A DNA stretch of 64,000 nt from Hippasteria phrygiana. Its lineage: Eukaryota > Echinodermata > Asteroidea > Valvatida > Goniasteridae. Under the pieces are notes generated by a model. It had not been told where the DNA came from and ran no database searches. It saw only the letters and a program-made list of their open reading frames with translations. Made by a program: the position numbers and the translations under genes. Below, piece after piece: positions 46,175-58,159 of this stretch. The stretch covers positions 62,001 to 126,000 of the forward strand of contig JAZGUH010000371.1 in NCBI GenBank assembly GCA_037893225.1. The letters are read 5' to 3'. Position 1 is the stretch's first letter. Each line of letters opens with the position of its first letter.

Positions 46175-46218
46175 AACTCGACGTTTCGGACAGTGTGCTC
46201 TGTCCGTCCTCAGGAGTG
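46175..46218 (-). ncRNA. Hammerhead ribozyme (Penelope-linked), copy 2
   Basis: On the minus strand: helix I ACTC, core CTGAGGA, helix II CGGACAG/CTGTCCG with a 6-nt loop, then GAAACGTC, cleavage after GUC, and helix I GAGT. All conserved core positions are present. The short helix III (ACGU) is the minimal type known from Penelope elements. Confidence 0.78.
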
Positions 46219-46502
46219 TGAGTGATGTGATGCGGAGTTGCTGCAGCTTTTATGCATTCTGTGTGCCTAGTCGGGTGTGACGACTGGATGCTGTTGTGTG
46301 CGTTGGGGTGTGGCAGTAGCTTGTTGGGTGGCGTTGGTGTAGGATGTGTGGTGCTTGAAGAGTTGGGACCAAATGTGCCAGAATGTGACTGGAGCGATGA
46401 TCTTGGCTTGGTTTCAGTTGATGCAGTGGTCTTGTTCGTGTGAGTGTTTGATGATTGCTGACTTGTCTATTTCTCCTTTCCTGCCGTGTGCTTGGTGTTC
46501 CA

Positions 46503-47131
46503 CCCTGCGCAGCACTGACGGCGTCCCCAAGGGAAGCCGTTTTTGTTGTTTTCCTTATAAAAAAAAAAAATGTCAATACATTGATACTCCAGATATGCCT
46601 AGCCTGGTCCTTGCCGAAAAGCACTGTATAGTCACTTTGTGGCCTGGGTTGGAGGGCAAGCCAGGGTAAGCCATAGAAATGCATGTCTCAGGGAAAGTCC
46701 CATAGGGTTGTGCACAAATCTCCTTCCTGTTTGTTCATAATGGTTTTACCACAGGCATGTAAACGATATGTCAATAGCCCAGCTCCAGATGGCCAGGCCT
46801 TTGTAGTCTGCCGACCCAGTCAAGGCCCAAGGTCTTTAGGAGGGCATGTGGTGTTTTTTTTTTTTTTTTTTTTTTTGGGGGGGGGACGGTGGTGTTGATA
46901 TGAAAGTTCGTTGACATGGTGTGCACAAGGGCATGGCAAGAGGTCATGTTGCAGGGCTTTGGAGTATATGTCAATGACCCAGCTCCAGAAATGGGGTGAA
47001 AGAGTTCATGGGACCGCCATGTGTACATGTACATTGGTCGAAGGTATATACATGTACGCTACAAGCACATGCTTCCCCAAAGGAAGCAGGCAGTGTCACC
47101 GCGTCAGTAGGAATTGGCAGTGCAGCGCAGG
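46503..47131. mobile_element. 629-bp TIR insertion inside the GIY-YIG domain
   Basis: The ends ccctgcgcagcactgac and gcagtgcagcgcaggg are inverted repeats, extended by a mirrored ggaagc block inside each end. It separates codons that are contiguous in Penelope elements. A T run and a G run lie at 46853-46887. Confidence 0.65.
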
Positions 47132-47803
47132 GTTAAGTCTTGTGTTGAGGTCTCTGCCGGTTTCTCCGATGTATACATTACCGCATTCACAGGGAATGCG
47201 GCAGACGCCCGCCTTGGTGTTTGGGTCTTGTTTGTCCTTGTGTGTCTGTAGTTGAACTAGGACCTTGTCTGGTGATGTGTGGAAGACCTTGATTTGAGCT
47301 TGGCTGAAGATGAGTTGTAGCTTGTGGGAGATGTGGCCGATGTACGGGAGTGCGACTGTAGACTTGAATTGAGGGCGCTGTTCAGGTGGGGTGGGGGGCT
47401 TGGGCTTGTTGATATTGACGCTGTTGTATCCCTTGAGCTTGAGTGATGTCTTGATGTGGTGGAGTTCTTGACCTAGGCTGGCCTGGTCGCAGGTGTTGTA
47501 GGCTCGGCGTACCAGGGTGTTGCATACTGATGACTTGAAGCGTGGATGGTGGAACGAAGAGCTGTGGAGATAGCGGTCTGTGTGTGTGGGCTTGCGATAG
47601 ACTGTGTGGAATATGGTGCCATCTGGTCTGCGGGTGAGCTTGACGTCAAGGAAAGCGATGGAGTTGTTCTGTTCTTGTTCCATGGTGAACTTGATGAGTG
47701 GGTGTTGGCTGTTGATGTGCTGTAGGAAAATCTGCAGTTGTTCTGTGCCCTGTGGCCATACTATGAAGGTGTCATCAACGTAGCGTAGCCATAGGTCAGG
47801 ACA

Positions 47804-48346
47804 TCACGGTATAGAACTTTCACATCCAAAAAGTGTTTGCAGTGCGAGTGTATGTGGTTTTGAAACATGTTTTGTCTTAACTAGACGAGTACAAAGGAAT
47901 GTCCTCACAAGGCTTGCAGCAACGACTTGTTTGTGACTGCATGTGCGCATGCCAGATGTGGCCTTAAAAATTCCAAAAAGTATAAACTCGATAGGGCTTA
48001 TGCACTAAATCTTTACACATGTCATTCAAAATGGACAAGTTTAATCATGTTTATAATTCCTGAAATCTCGTTATTTTTTAATACCACATTATCTTTTTGG
48101 TTTCCTTCCATAAAATCACAACCTTCTAAAAATCTTGATATAACACTGTTCGTTATATAAAGCCAAATGAGCTAAAAATAGATCTCAAGAAATTTAATGA
48201 GGGCGTGCGCGGACCAGACGCAGAGGGTTTACTTTTCTATCATCCAAGTGCGAGTTGTACGTACATCACGACCTGACCTGACTTGACCTGGACATGCATA
48301 AAGCCCAGTTCATACTTTATGCGAATGCGTATGCGAAGCGAATTCG
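47804..48346. other. Non-coding spacer ending in a MITE half
   Basis: No gene is seen. 48304-48346 (gttcatactttatgcgaatg and following) is the left half of a MITE related to 58040-58155, split by the 4.7-kb element. Confidence 0.55.
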
Positions 48347-48350
48347 TTAA

Positions 48351-51300
48351 AGGGGCTGTATCGTCACGATCATAGCAGGCTTGCGGCTGTACACTGAATC
48401 CCGAACTGAGATGAACGCAGATGAACCCAGTAACTGCAAATAATACCCCACGACCGCGCGCTGACCAACAGGGCGCGCGCGCCGCGCCAGATCAGATTAC
48501 AATTGCAATGACTGCTGCATGCATGATCCTGTAGTTATGATACATACTGCATGTACAAGTATTTTGTATGTTTGTGCCACCAAAAATACACGATAGGCCT
48601 ACAGTCGAACATAGTCCGTGCCACCCACCCGCCGGCCAAACGCCAAAATGTACCATGACAGAACCAAACGAAAATAAGTAAATAAGTAAATCTGTATTTA
48701 TAATTGTAAAATAAATAATGTACCAGCCCCTTCCTATACAAAAATAAAGTTGTAGGCCTATGTATCGAAATAAATTTTGACTAAAATCGGCTGTGCGTGC
48801 AATGATGAGCAAATCAAAGTAAAACAGCTATATACTGGTGACGATATTGAGTCCACGACCTTGTGTTACATTTGACGGCAGGACTTTATGGAAAGTTACA
48901 TCATAAGAGTTATTTCAACACTAGCAAATAATAAACACAATAATAACAGTTATTACCAATAAATAATATACGCCAATGAAATGAGATTTCACCAGTGGCG
49001 AGTAAATCCGTGTCAAAAAGTGGGGATGATTATTGAATTTGTCAACGAAGTACTGCATCTCGAACTGTTCTCAATGGGGGATAACCCCGCCCCAAACACC
49101 GCTTGAAATTTGAAACATCACTTTGTGTACAATTTTCCCCTTTTTGTTTTGTTTACGAAACAAAAAAGAAATACAAATCGGCGGGCCCCTGAACTCCTTC
49201 CCCGTGTTTACGCCACTGGCGCACAGATCCCCACATCACTATGATAAAGATGACTATACCGAAGAAACAAAGAAATAAACACCCCGACAAATATTCAAAC
49301 AACCCAAATTTTCACCTGTTTTGCACGAATTATTCGCTTATTATTACTTTTTATGACATGAACAATTCACATACCGAGTACATGGATCGGATGTACTGTA
49401 CATGTAATGTATGTACTGTACATTCACATGTACATGTACATTACATGTAGACTTGATGTGCGGAAATATTGTTTCACACAGCGAGTTGTTGACAAGTGCC
49501 AGCGGAATAGCGACCAAGTGAAGTTGTTTCAGCTCCATCTATCAATTACTGTTTCAAAACAATTTACTTATAAGTTCTAGATTTAAATTTTGTTGTTCGC
49601 TGCTAAAGAACTGTCTGCAGCCACTACCCCTCTTTTAGTAGCATGATAATTTTGTTATTGAAGTGACTGGTCAAAATACGCCTGAAGCTTTTTATCGACC
49701 TAGTTTACATGCAAGATACAAACAAGATACATCCAAATGAATGTACACAATTTTACACATAATGCATAGACCCTTTTACGGATACCCCGCCTGTGGGATT
49801 TTGTGTACAAAATTTAGCACAAACTGTCCCACAGCGACAAGACACGTTGCAGTTTTGCTGTGCACGGACAAGCACCCCGTGTGCTGAGTCGTCCTCTCTG
49901 GCAAGAGTTTCGGCATGTTTAGTTTGAATTCTGTGGGTTCATGACCGTAATTGTGTCTACTTTCCACCGTCTAGTAATTTTTGACAACGGTTTACTGATA
50001 AGTTTCTTCGACAATTCAAATCTGTCCTCGCACTTATCAAGAAAATTGAATGTTGCGTAGGTGTGCTGTTTACGCAACTTTTTCTTCAGTTGTCAAGTGC
50101 AATGGGTTGTACAAAAGCTATGTACCAAACCAAGCAAAACGATTTTCAATCATCAATGACGGGCATTCTTCTCGATTATCCAACCTTTCAACGATTTTGT
50201 CGTCACAAAAGATACGTGATGCTTGCTTCACATAGCAATGGTCCTTATTTTGGAAAGTGCAAGGACAGATTCGTATTGTCGAAGGAATCACCAGACGGTG
50301 GAGACTAGACACATTGAGTCGTATGAATGAAAAAATATTCTTCACATTTTGCAGCTGTTATACTACCACACGCCCGTATCCTGCCCGGAGACTATAGGGA
50401 GTTTCGTCAAACCCCAAAGTGGAACTTTTGGTATTGTGCGCAACATTGCGAACACATGCATAAAATTAATACATACCACGAGGTCACCGGAATTGCTTGT
50501 TCAAGATTGAACAAAAAACTTTACAACTCGAAGGCGAGGTATTTTTCTGAATAATTTTTGGGGGTCGTGTGGATTTTGTGGGCAGCGAGTTATTTTTAAT
50601 ATTTTGTAAAAAGATAAATATTTCTGAGCGGAACTCGTCACCAAGCGGAGGGCGGGGGGGGGGGGGGGGTCGATTGAACCCCCGAACCACCTCCCCCTTT
50701 AGCCTACGGGCCTGTACCATCTGTATGACTGAAGTAAAAGTTCATACTTTTAGCATTCATCACATGCTTTTAATTATTCAACACTTTAAAGCATTTCACT
50801 TTCGTGGCACTAGCTGCACATTGGTCAAAGGCACACTTGTGGTTATGAACAGCATGCATTATTATAGTTATTTGGGGAGCGGTGAGCGTTTATCAAGAAC
50901 AAAAACCACACTGGCAGTCAGAGGTGTGATAATGTGCCTGTTTATTATTCAGGAGGACCTCCTGATATGAATACGAACCCGGGAATAGCGGTGTCATATG
51001 AATATCCGACTCCCATGAATGTCCGACTCCTCTTCCCTATTATTTTTTAAACCCTCTCACGTGACCGGCCACTCTCCCAATAATCGATTCATCAATCACT
51101 TAAAGGGGCTGTGTCGTCGCGCCATCTCGCGTATAGTAACGAATCAAATATTGGAGTGCGCCCCCTTGCGCTTCATTTCGGTTATGTGCTATTTTTAACC
51201 TCCATCCGTTTGTTATGGCTGTTCCGAGAATTGGCTTTTGGAAACTACACACCCTGGAACACACACGCATGTCCAGCATCTGCGTACACACATACTCATG

Positions 51301-53050
51301 CATACATATTGTACACACATACTTATAAACAAGTAGCACACATCGTGACACTCAGTTCTCTAAGAGTAAGATTATTAGAAAAAACGTTCAAATTTCATCT
51401 GTTTATTTCATAAAATGTCATTCACATACACACAAGTGCCATGGAATATTTCTCTGAAAGTTGCATGGAATTGGAGGTTGGCGATATAGAAGTAGAACCT
51501 TACGCTGGAGAACAGTATGACATGCAGAAACTCTTGCCAGAGAGGACGACTCGGCACACGGGGTGCTTGTCCATGTAAATGTGCACAGCAAAACTGCAAC
51601 GTGTCTTGTCGCTGTAGGACAGTTTGCGCTAAATTTTGTACACAAAATCCCACAGGCGGGGTATCCGTAAAAGGGTCTATGTATTATGTGTACATATACA
51701 TTCATTTGGATGTATCTTGTTTGTATTTTGCTTGTAAACTTAGGTCGATAAAAAGCTTCAGGCTTATTTTGACCTGTCAATTATCATGCTACTAAAAGAG
51801 GGGTAGTGGCTGCAGACAGTTCTTTAGCAGCGAACCAAAAAATTTAAATCTAGAACTTATAAGTACATTTTTTTGAAACAGTTGATAGATGGAGCTGAAA
51901 CAACTTCACTTGGTCGCTATTCCACTGGCACTTATCAACAACTCGCTGTGTGAAACAATATTTCCGCACATCAAGTCTACATGTAATGTACATGTACATG
52001 TGACTGTACAGTACATACATTACATGTACAGTACATGTACATCCGATCCATGTACTCGGTATGTGAATTGTTCATGTCATAAAAAGTAATAATAAGCGAA
52101 TAATTCGTGCAAAACAGGTGAAAATTAGGGTTGTTTGAATATTTGTCGGGGTGTCGGTAGTCATCTTTATCATAGTGATGTGGGGATCTGTGCGCCAGTG
52201 GCGTAAACACGGGGAAGGAGTTCAGGGGCCCGCCGATTTGTATTTCTTTTTTGTTTCGTAAACAAACAAAAAAAGGGGGAAATTGTACACAAAGTGATGT
52301 TTCAAATTACGGTGTTTGGGGCGGGGGTATCCCCCGTTGAGAACAGTTCAAGATGCAGTACTTCGTTGACAAATTCAATAATCATCCCCACTTTTCGACA
52401 CGGATTTACTCGCCACTGGTGAAATCTCATTTCATTGGCGTATATTATTTATTGGTAATAACTGTTATTATTGTGTTTATTATTTGCTAGTGTTGAAATA
52501 ACTCTTATGATGTAACTTTCCATAAAGTCCTGCCGTCAAATGTAACACAAGGTCGTGGACTCAATATCGTCACCAGTATATAGCTGTTTTACTTTGATTT
52601 GCTCATCATTGCACGCACAGCCGATTTTAGTCAAAATTTATTTCGATACATAGACCTACAACTTTATTTTTGTATAGAAAGGGGCTGGTACATTATTTAT
52701 TTTACAATTATAAATACAGATTTACTTATTTACTTATTTTCGTTTGGTTCTGTCATGGTACATTTTGGCATTTGGCCGGCGGGTGGGTGGCACGGACTAT
52801 GTTTGACTGTAGGCCTATCGTGTATTTTTGGTGGCACAAACATACAAAATACTTGTACATGCAGTATGTATCATAACTACAGGATCATGCATGCAGCAGT
52901 CATTGTAATCTGATCTGGCGCGCGCGCCCTGTAGGTAGGTCAGCGCGCGGTCGTGGGGTATTTGCAGTTACTGGGTTCATCTGCGTTCATTTCAGTTCGG
53001 GATTCAGTGTACAGCCGCAAGCCTGCTATGATCGTGACGATACAGCCCCT
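48351..53050. mobile_element. 4.7-kb DNA transposon with about 1.5-kb inverted arms and TTAA target sites
   Basis: The ends are AGGGGCTGTATCGTCACG and its exact inverse, flanked by TTAA at 48347-48350 and 53051-53054. The arms (about 48351-49915 and 51527-53050) mirror each other nearly throughout. They include runs such as gacgactc-ggcacacggggtgc and the catgtacatgtac palindromes. The centre is about 1.6 kb. The right arm near 51517-51650 can encode GACPCKCAQQNCNVSCRC, a cysteine-rich motif; the left arm has a frameshifted version. No intact transposase is seen. A TTAA duplication fits Kolobok or piggyBac types; the superfamily is inferred. Confidence 0.85.
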
Positions 53051-53054
53051 TTAA

Positions 53055-53396
53055 GGTAACGGAGAACGTCACAATGAAACTTCACTTACCAAATCTACAA
53101 ATTACTGCTCCTTATTACATGTTGTTGGAAATTCAAATTGAAATTGGCAATGTGAAGAGTCGATTAATACCTACCAGGTTTGCATGAACTTGAAGCTTTC
53201 AAATTATTGGCATTAAAAAACACTTTTGGGTTTGCTCTACAAATTTCAACTTAGCAATGTCATTTCAAACAGGTTGTATCGTAAAATATTGGGCGTGATC
53301 CCTGGCTATACGGCATTATGGGTTTATGGCTTCTGACCAGTGCCCCCCCCCCCCCCCGAACAAAGATACTGATAATTTGAGAGACCGCCAACAGAG
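53055..53396. other. Non-coding; right half of the split MITE and a C run
   Basis: ggtaacggagaacgtcacaa at 53055 continues the MITE interrupted at 48346. A C run lies at 53343-53357. Confidence 0.5.
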
Positions 53397-53469
53397 GGCA
53401 AGATAGCTCAGTTGGCAGAGCGCCGGTACGGTATTCCGGAGGTCGCAGGTTCGAATCCCGCTTCTGCCA
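53397..53469 (+). mobile_element. tRNA-like head of a SINE, copy 1
   Basis: It folds like a tRNA: ggcaaga acceptor, tagctcagttggcagagc D arm, box B GGTTCGAATCC and a ttctgcc acceptor return. The anticodon loop lacks the usual U33 (acggtat), so it is a SINE head rather than a working tRNA gene. The flank ttttctttgttcactttgaa recurs in the other copies. Confidence 0.65.
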
Positions 53470-53541
53470 GTTTTCTTTGTTCACTTTGAAAGTTAATCAA
53501 TTTTGATTAACAGTTTTCTTTGATTTCTTTTTAATTTGTAG

Positions 53542-56500
53542 ATAGTGAAGCATGAATTCTTTAAAAATATCAAGCTCAAGGAATTGGACAAGAAAGCACC
53601 AACAGAGGTAAGAAAAAAAAAATAACCACTGTTCTGTTTACGATCTGTTTACAAATATGTACGTACTGTTAGCATGTTTCACACCGGTTGTAGTTGTGTA
53701 GAAACTGCACTGATGAGAATATGCATTCAGGGCTCGCGAAATCGGTAGTCCGACGTCCCGGGACAACCAAAACATTTTGTCAGACAACCAAATGTTCCAG
53801 GTTGCCAGCCCGACAAGCAAGTACCTGTTTTTGGCAATACATTCTTTTACACTCATATTTTAATCCACGGCATTTGAGAAATTTCAGCACTGTGCACAGC
53901 GGCGAAAAAAGATCAACATTCAAACCTTGATGTTGCGCGACTGTGCATGTGCGTGCAGTGGTGTACGGCGGTACGTCCGGTCGAATCGTTGGCATAAACA
54001 ACGCTGCCTATCGCCAAACGCAATGTCGCCCGGAGTCTGAAATTTGAAGCCACAGATATTTGCTAAAACCCATGGGCCAGTGTTCGCCATAAGCATTGAA
54101 CATAAGCTATTCAACGTCCGCATGCAATGCGACCGATTAGCGCAAACTGCTGCTAGCTTGGATTTTGGTGCAAATGTTCACAATGTACGTGCAGCACGTG
54201 GCCGCGGTTGCAATCGGCAGCAGCATGGCCGGGTGAATGCACCGTGAATCTAGCCTGGAGTACGGCACCAAATACCGGCGAGGCCAGGTTACGGCTGGAA
54301 AACATGTGTTTTAACTAATTGAGTGCAGTTTGGGAATTTTTTTTGAAAATAATTTTTTTCAAAATCTAATTTTTTAAGACAGCAGATCCGTAATCTAAGT
54401 AATACAAAAAAATGGCCTTACCAAAAGCTTGGAGACCACGTGACACGATGTAGTCACACGTGATTTGATTCACTGGTAACCCAACTCATTAAATACGTTA
54501 TCTCTGGGGGAAGTTAAGGGGCAGATGGGTACCAGTTACAAGACTTTTTTCAATCGATTCCAGGTAAGTAAACATGTATTTTATTGGCCTACAGCTCGGG
54601 GCAAAAACTTCCTTGTCGGGCAATTGAAAATGAAATTAGGGCAACCAGAATTTAGACTCCCCAGCCCGAAGAGCAACTATTTAAAAAAAAAATTTGCGAG
54701 CCCTGCTGCATGTAAAGTGATTTACTCTAAAAGCAAATTACGCTTTTGAGAAGAACCGGAGGTTTTAAGGACCATTTTCTGGGGGAAGGTGAGTTGGTCT
54801 CCCCAGCGGTGTGGATAAAGGTCTGAAAATTGGTATCTATTGACAACTTATCCTCTATTTACGAGGGTCGGCTGAAAAGTTCGTAGGTTGACTCTGAAGG
54901 AGTAATGCCAGATCAATGAAACTTAAAAATGCCTTTATTTCAATGCTTTTGATAACTAATTGCATGCTGTTGGAATCTCCCATGAGAGAGTTGAGAACAT
55001 TCTCAGTAGAGAACTTGTAATGTGACCCCTGATCAAAAGCGCACCAGGCTGGTCATGTCAAGGGATAACTTGGAGTTTTGAAGCAGATCCAGAGACAAAG
55101 AGGCAATCCATGCAGTGGAAACACACGTCCTCACCCCCTCCAAAGAAGGCCAAGGTCGTTTCGATGGCACATTTCGTCCATTTTTACGAAGTCGTCTACG
55201 AACCACCAAATACGGCCTTAACTAGAAACAAACAATGCAATTAGTTATCAAAAGGGTTGAAATAAATGCATGCTGAGTTGCATTGATCTGGCATTACTCC
55301 TTCAGAGTCAATCTACAAACTTTTCAGCCGACCCTCGTAGATCTGGACTCAGGAAAACCGTAAGCGTGGTAGGGCTGGCAACCTAAAATGTGGCAAACCG
55401 CCTTTCATTGCCTTTTATTCTTCAAGCCTTGTATATTTTGATTTATGCCCAGATTCGGCTAACGTCTGCAATGAAAACTCTCTTGAAGACTGTTAAGAAA
55501 GGCCGCATCCTCAAGAAGCAATCGCTGAGACGTGGACCTTCGTCCAAACACCCAAGGTACGTGGTTCCAGATGACATCAGTAGCTTATTCGATCCAAATG
55601 ATTGGCCTGTGTCGTGGATCCCGAAACCGAAAGACGAGGGCGTTCTTCGCGGGAAAAGGCCAGTATGGTTGATTGAGAGAGTTAATATCAGCGGCTAAAT
55701 GTATGTAAACTTCGACTGCACTGATGAGTATTGTTTTTGGAAAAGGAGCAAGTTTGGTAGATATCCGCACTTGTAAGCAGGCAGTAATGGATTTGAGCTT
55801 GAAATAATGTACATCATAGGAAGGGCAAAAATCCTGTTAAAATTAAAAATTCAACCAATAACTTTGAATTTCTATTGTTGGTCAAGGATGTACTTTCGTA
55901 CTAATCAGTGTAAGGCCGCATGGTTAAAATTCGGTGGAAAATAGTTCTTCATTAATCTGTGTAGAAATGTTCAGCTTATTTTTTGTTTTCCTGAAATGCT
56001 CAGGAGACTGGGGTGCACATACTTTGGACGCCAGTGAAATGTTGAAGATATCGTTTGATCCCTTACATGCACCGCAGATCCAAACGGAAATCTTCTGCAT
56101 CGTCGCTGAAGAGCAACGAAGTCGAAACTGTGCTGTCGCAGGAGCCGGTCACAAACGGCTCATTGCGGTCTGATGCCAGCGCGGCCCCACAAGCACCTTC
56201 CCCACTGGCTGCTGTCCCCCCGCCCCCTCCCTCACCTACAGTACCATCCGCAACCAAGCAAGATTTGCCGGGTATTTCAGATAAACAGAGTGCCCTGCTA
56301 AGCGATATTCGCAAGGGCCTTGCCCTCCGGAGGACAGCAGTGAATGAGGATGTGTAAGTTAAAACCTTATTGCATTTTTTAGCATCGTCAAACAAACCGC
56401 AAGGGAAACTGACTGGGCAATTTGAATAAATGTTCAAAGTGAACAAAGAAAAGTAGCAGGAGCGGGATTTGAACCTGCGACCTCCGGAATACTGTACCGG

Positions 56501-57208
56501 CGCTCTGCCAATTGAGCTATCTTGCCCTATGTTGGCAGTCTCCCAATTGTCAGTATCTTTGTTCGGGTGGGTGCTAGTCAGAAGACATTAGTACCCAGAA
56601 TGCTGTATAGCCGGGGATCATGCCCAATTTTACGATACAACCTGGGAATCAACATTGTGGGGATCACTCAATGAGGATAAAACTTTTTAACTTTATATTA
56701 GCATCAAACAAACCACAAGGGAAACTAACTAGTAGGTAATTCAAATGAATTTTCAATAATGTGAAGAAATTGGGAGACCCCCCCACATAGCTCAGTCGGT
56801 AGAGCACCGGTACGGTATTCCAGAGGTCGCAGGTTCGGATTCTGCTCCTGCCATTTTCTTTTTCATTCAAAAATATTGTTATCAATAAACCATTAGTATG
56901 GGGAAATCCATTTAATTGAACTTTTCAGAGTGTGGACATGCAACAAGTACGTTCCAATGGGCTACTAAGTTTCTGCACTTGCGCTAAATTAAAATAAATG
57001 TCTATACTAATTAGCTACAGCAGCAATGTAATCCAATATCATTTTTGTTTCTCAGCCAGTTTGGTGTGTAAAAATGCCAGGTCTATGCCAGCACCCTTTA
57101 ACCCCTTGTCAGACAGAGCCGTGGTTGCAAGCAGGGTGTGCTGTTACATAACCTGGTCATTTTCACGGCTTGCTCTTGCAGATTAGCTCTGGTGCTCAGT
57201 CTTCATAG
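53542..57208 (+). CDS. Host gene exons with two WH2-like actin-binding motifs (partial)
   Basis: Three exons are supported by splice sites and compatible phases. 53542-53607 (ttaatttgtag / GAG|GTAAGA) reads IVKHEFFKNIKLKELDKK. 55453-55556 (tatgcccag / AAG|GTACGT) reads AMKTLLKTVKKGRILKK. 56078-56353 (caccgcag / GT|GTAAGT) reads a Ser-rich stretch, a Pro run (AAVPPPPPSPTVPS) and ALLSDIRKGLALRRTAVNED. The LLxxIxKGxxLR pattern, seen twice, is that of WH2 motifs that bind actin monomers. A candidate last exon starts at 57182 after cttgcag and has AATAAA at 57223-57228. The 5' exons are not visible. Family not settled; shootin-like or WASP/WAVE-related cytoskeletal proteins are possible. Introns hold a mariner relic and SINEs. 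Confidence 0.6.
54860..55339. mobile_element. Mariner-like relic (480 bp)
   Basis: The ends CGAGGGTCGGCTGAAAAGTT and their inverse are flanked by TA. The interior reads DPETKRQSMQW and SPPPKKAKVV, blocks of mariner transposase, but most of the gene including the DDD residues is deleted. Confidence 0.82.
56380..56526 (-). mobile_element. tRNA-like SINE, copy 2
   Basis: The minus strand has ggcaagatagctcaattggc and box B GGTTCAAATCC (tRNA-like part 56526-56455), then a body with gggaaactgac and caaacaaac blocks. It lies in an intron of the WH2-motif gene. Confidence 0.65.
56783..56876 (+). mobile_element. tRNA-like SINE, copy 3
   Basis: catagctcagtcggtagagc and the B-box-like ggttcggattc are diverged from the other copies. 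Confidence 0.6.
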
Positions 57209-57249
57209 GTACGGAGCCAAATAATAAAGTTTAGAGATTTATAGGGGTT

Positions 57250-58035
57250 TTTACACTACTCTGAACTTACCCGGGTAATTAATCACCCGGGTAGAAACTA
57301 ACCCGGAGAATCGGTTTCACACTACAAAATTAACCCGCAATTCAGCTTACCCACTTACCACATTCACACTATGCGAATGGTAACCCGGAGAATGTGCATT
57401 GCTTGACCTCTGCCCTCCCAAAACCCAGAACTGTAATATAATTTTCACTTTGAGACTTGCAAGTAAGATTAATTATACTAAAAAAATACTTGTTAATTGT
57501 TTTTCTTCCCATAATCTCAGCACTGAATAGTGCCATAAATTGTGTCCAAAAGTTGGGGAGAGGGGAATCCAGAATTTCGTAAGAAATAACCGTCGAAAGT
57601 AACAAACAACCCCCCCCCCAAAAAAAAAAATTAAATTATATCCGCCTCAAAAGTTTCCTCCTGCAAACAAATTGACATATATGAGTATCATGAAAGTTGG
57701 GCTGGGGCGGGGGTGGATGTTTTCAAATCTATTTAAAAGGGGATGTGCTTTGGCCAAAATTAATTACATGTAGCTGGCCGATAAAACAAGACGAAGTGCA
57801 CCCACCTACGCGGGTTGAAGAAAACCCGGCGAGCTTTCACACTACTGATGGTAACCCAGAGACTCGTCTCAAGGTCATCGTTAACCCCAAGATTGGTGGG
57901 TTAACCCACCTTGCGAGCAGGGTTAGAAATTACCCGGGTTAAGTGGGGTTTTGAGGCAGTTAACCCAGAGAATTTCTAATCCCGAGAAGTGCAGTGTGAA
58001 CACTCCATAACACCCGGGTAATATCAGGGTTAATA
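57250..58035. mobile_element. Non-autonomous element rich in AACCCGG motifs
   Basis: From 57255 to 58025 the strings cccgggtaa, aacccggagaa and ttcacacta recur at both ends in direct and inverted form (for example 57267-57300 and 57930-58030). The centre is AT-rich with no ORF. The termini are not defined. Confidence 0.5.
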
Positions 58036-58039
58036 TTTT

Positions 58040-58155
58040 CGTTAACCCATACTGCATGCGAATGCGTATGTGAAGCTAATTCGTTAAGGTAACGGAGAAA
58101 GTCACAATGAAATTCGCTTTGCATTCACATTCGCATGAAGTATGAACCGGGCTTC
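58040..58155. mobile_element. MITE with intact TTAA site
   Basis: catgcgaatgcgtatgtgaa (58053 on) pairs imperfectly with cacattcgcatgaagtatga (58126 on). The centre reads attcgttaaggtaacggaga with a single TTAA at 58084-58087. It is the unoccupied relative of the MITE that hosts the 4.7-kb element. Confidence 0.72.
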
Positions 58156-58159
58156 AGAG

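Larger units (their letters stand above)
46090..47803 (-). pseudogene. Penelope-like element: RT end and GIY-YIG endonuclease
   Basis: The minus strand reads WLRYVDDTFIVW (the RT active site), SIAFLDVKLTRRPDG, TVYRKPTHTDRYLH and then CECGNVYIGETGRDLNTRL, the GIY-YIG nuclease. The RT part is in one frame from 47800 to 47096. After RDLNTRL a 629-bp insertion (46503-47131) interrupts the gene. Beyond it GRKGEIDKSAIIKHSHEQDH and the final AKIIAPVTFW block continue (about 46500-46370). An in-frame stop replaces a Trp codon there. The left end carries a hammerhead ribozyme and shares cacatggtgttacc with the element at 16.3 kb. The N-terminal half is missing. Confidence 0.82.

Noticed and set aside
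50040..50560. Several 60-80 codon frames in the centre of the 4.7-kb element as a transposase
   Set aside because: No catalytic motif or continuous frame could be recognised on either strand.
53397..53469. Functional tRNA gene
   Set aside because: The anticodon loop lacks U33, the acceptor stem has mismatches, and three similar copies with shared flanks nearby show a SINE.
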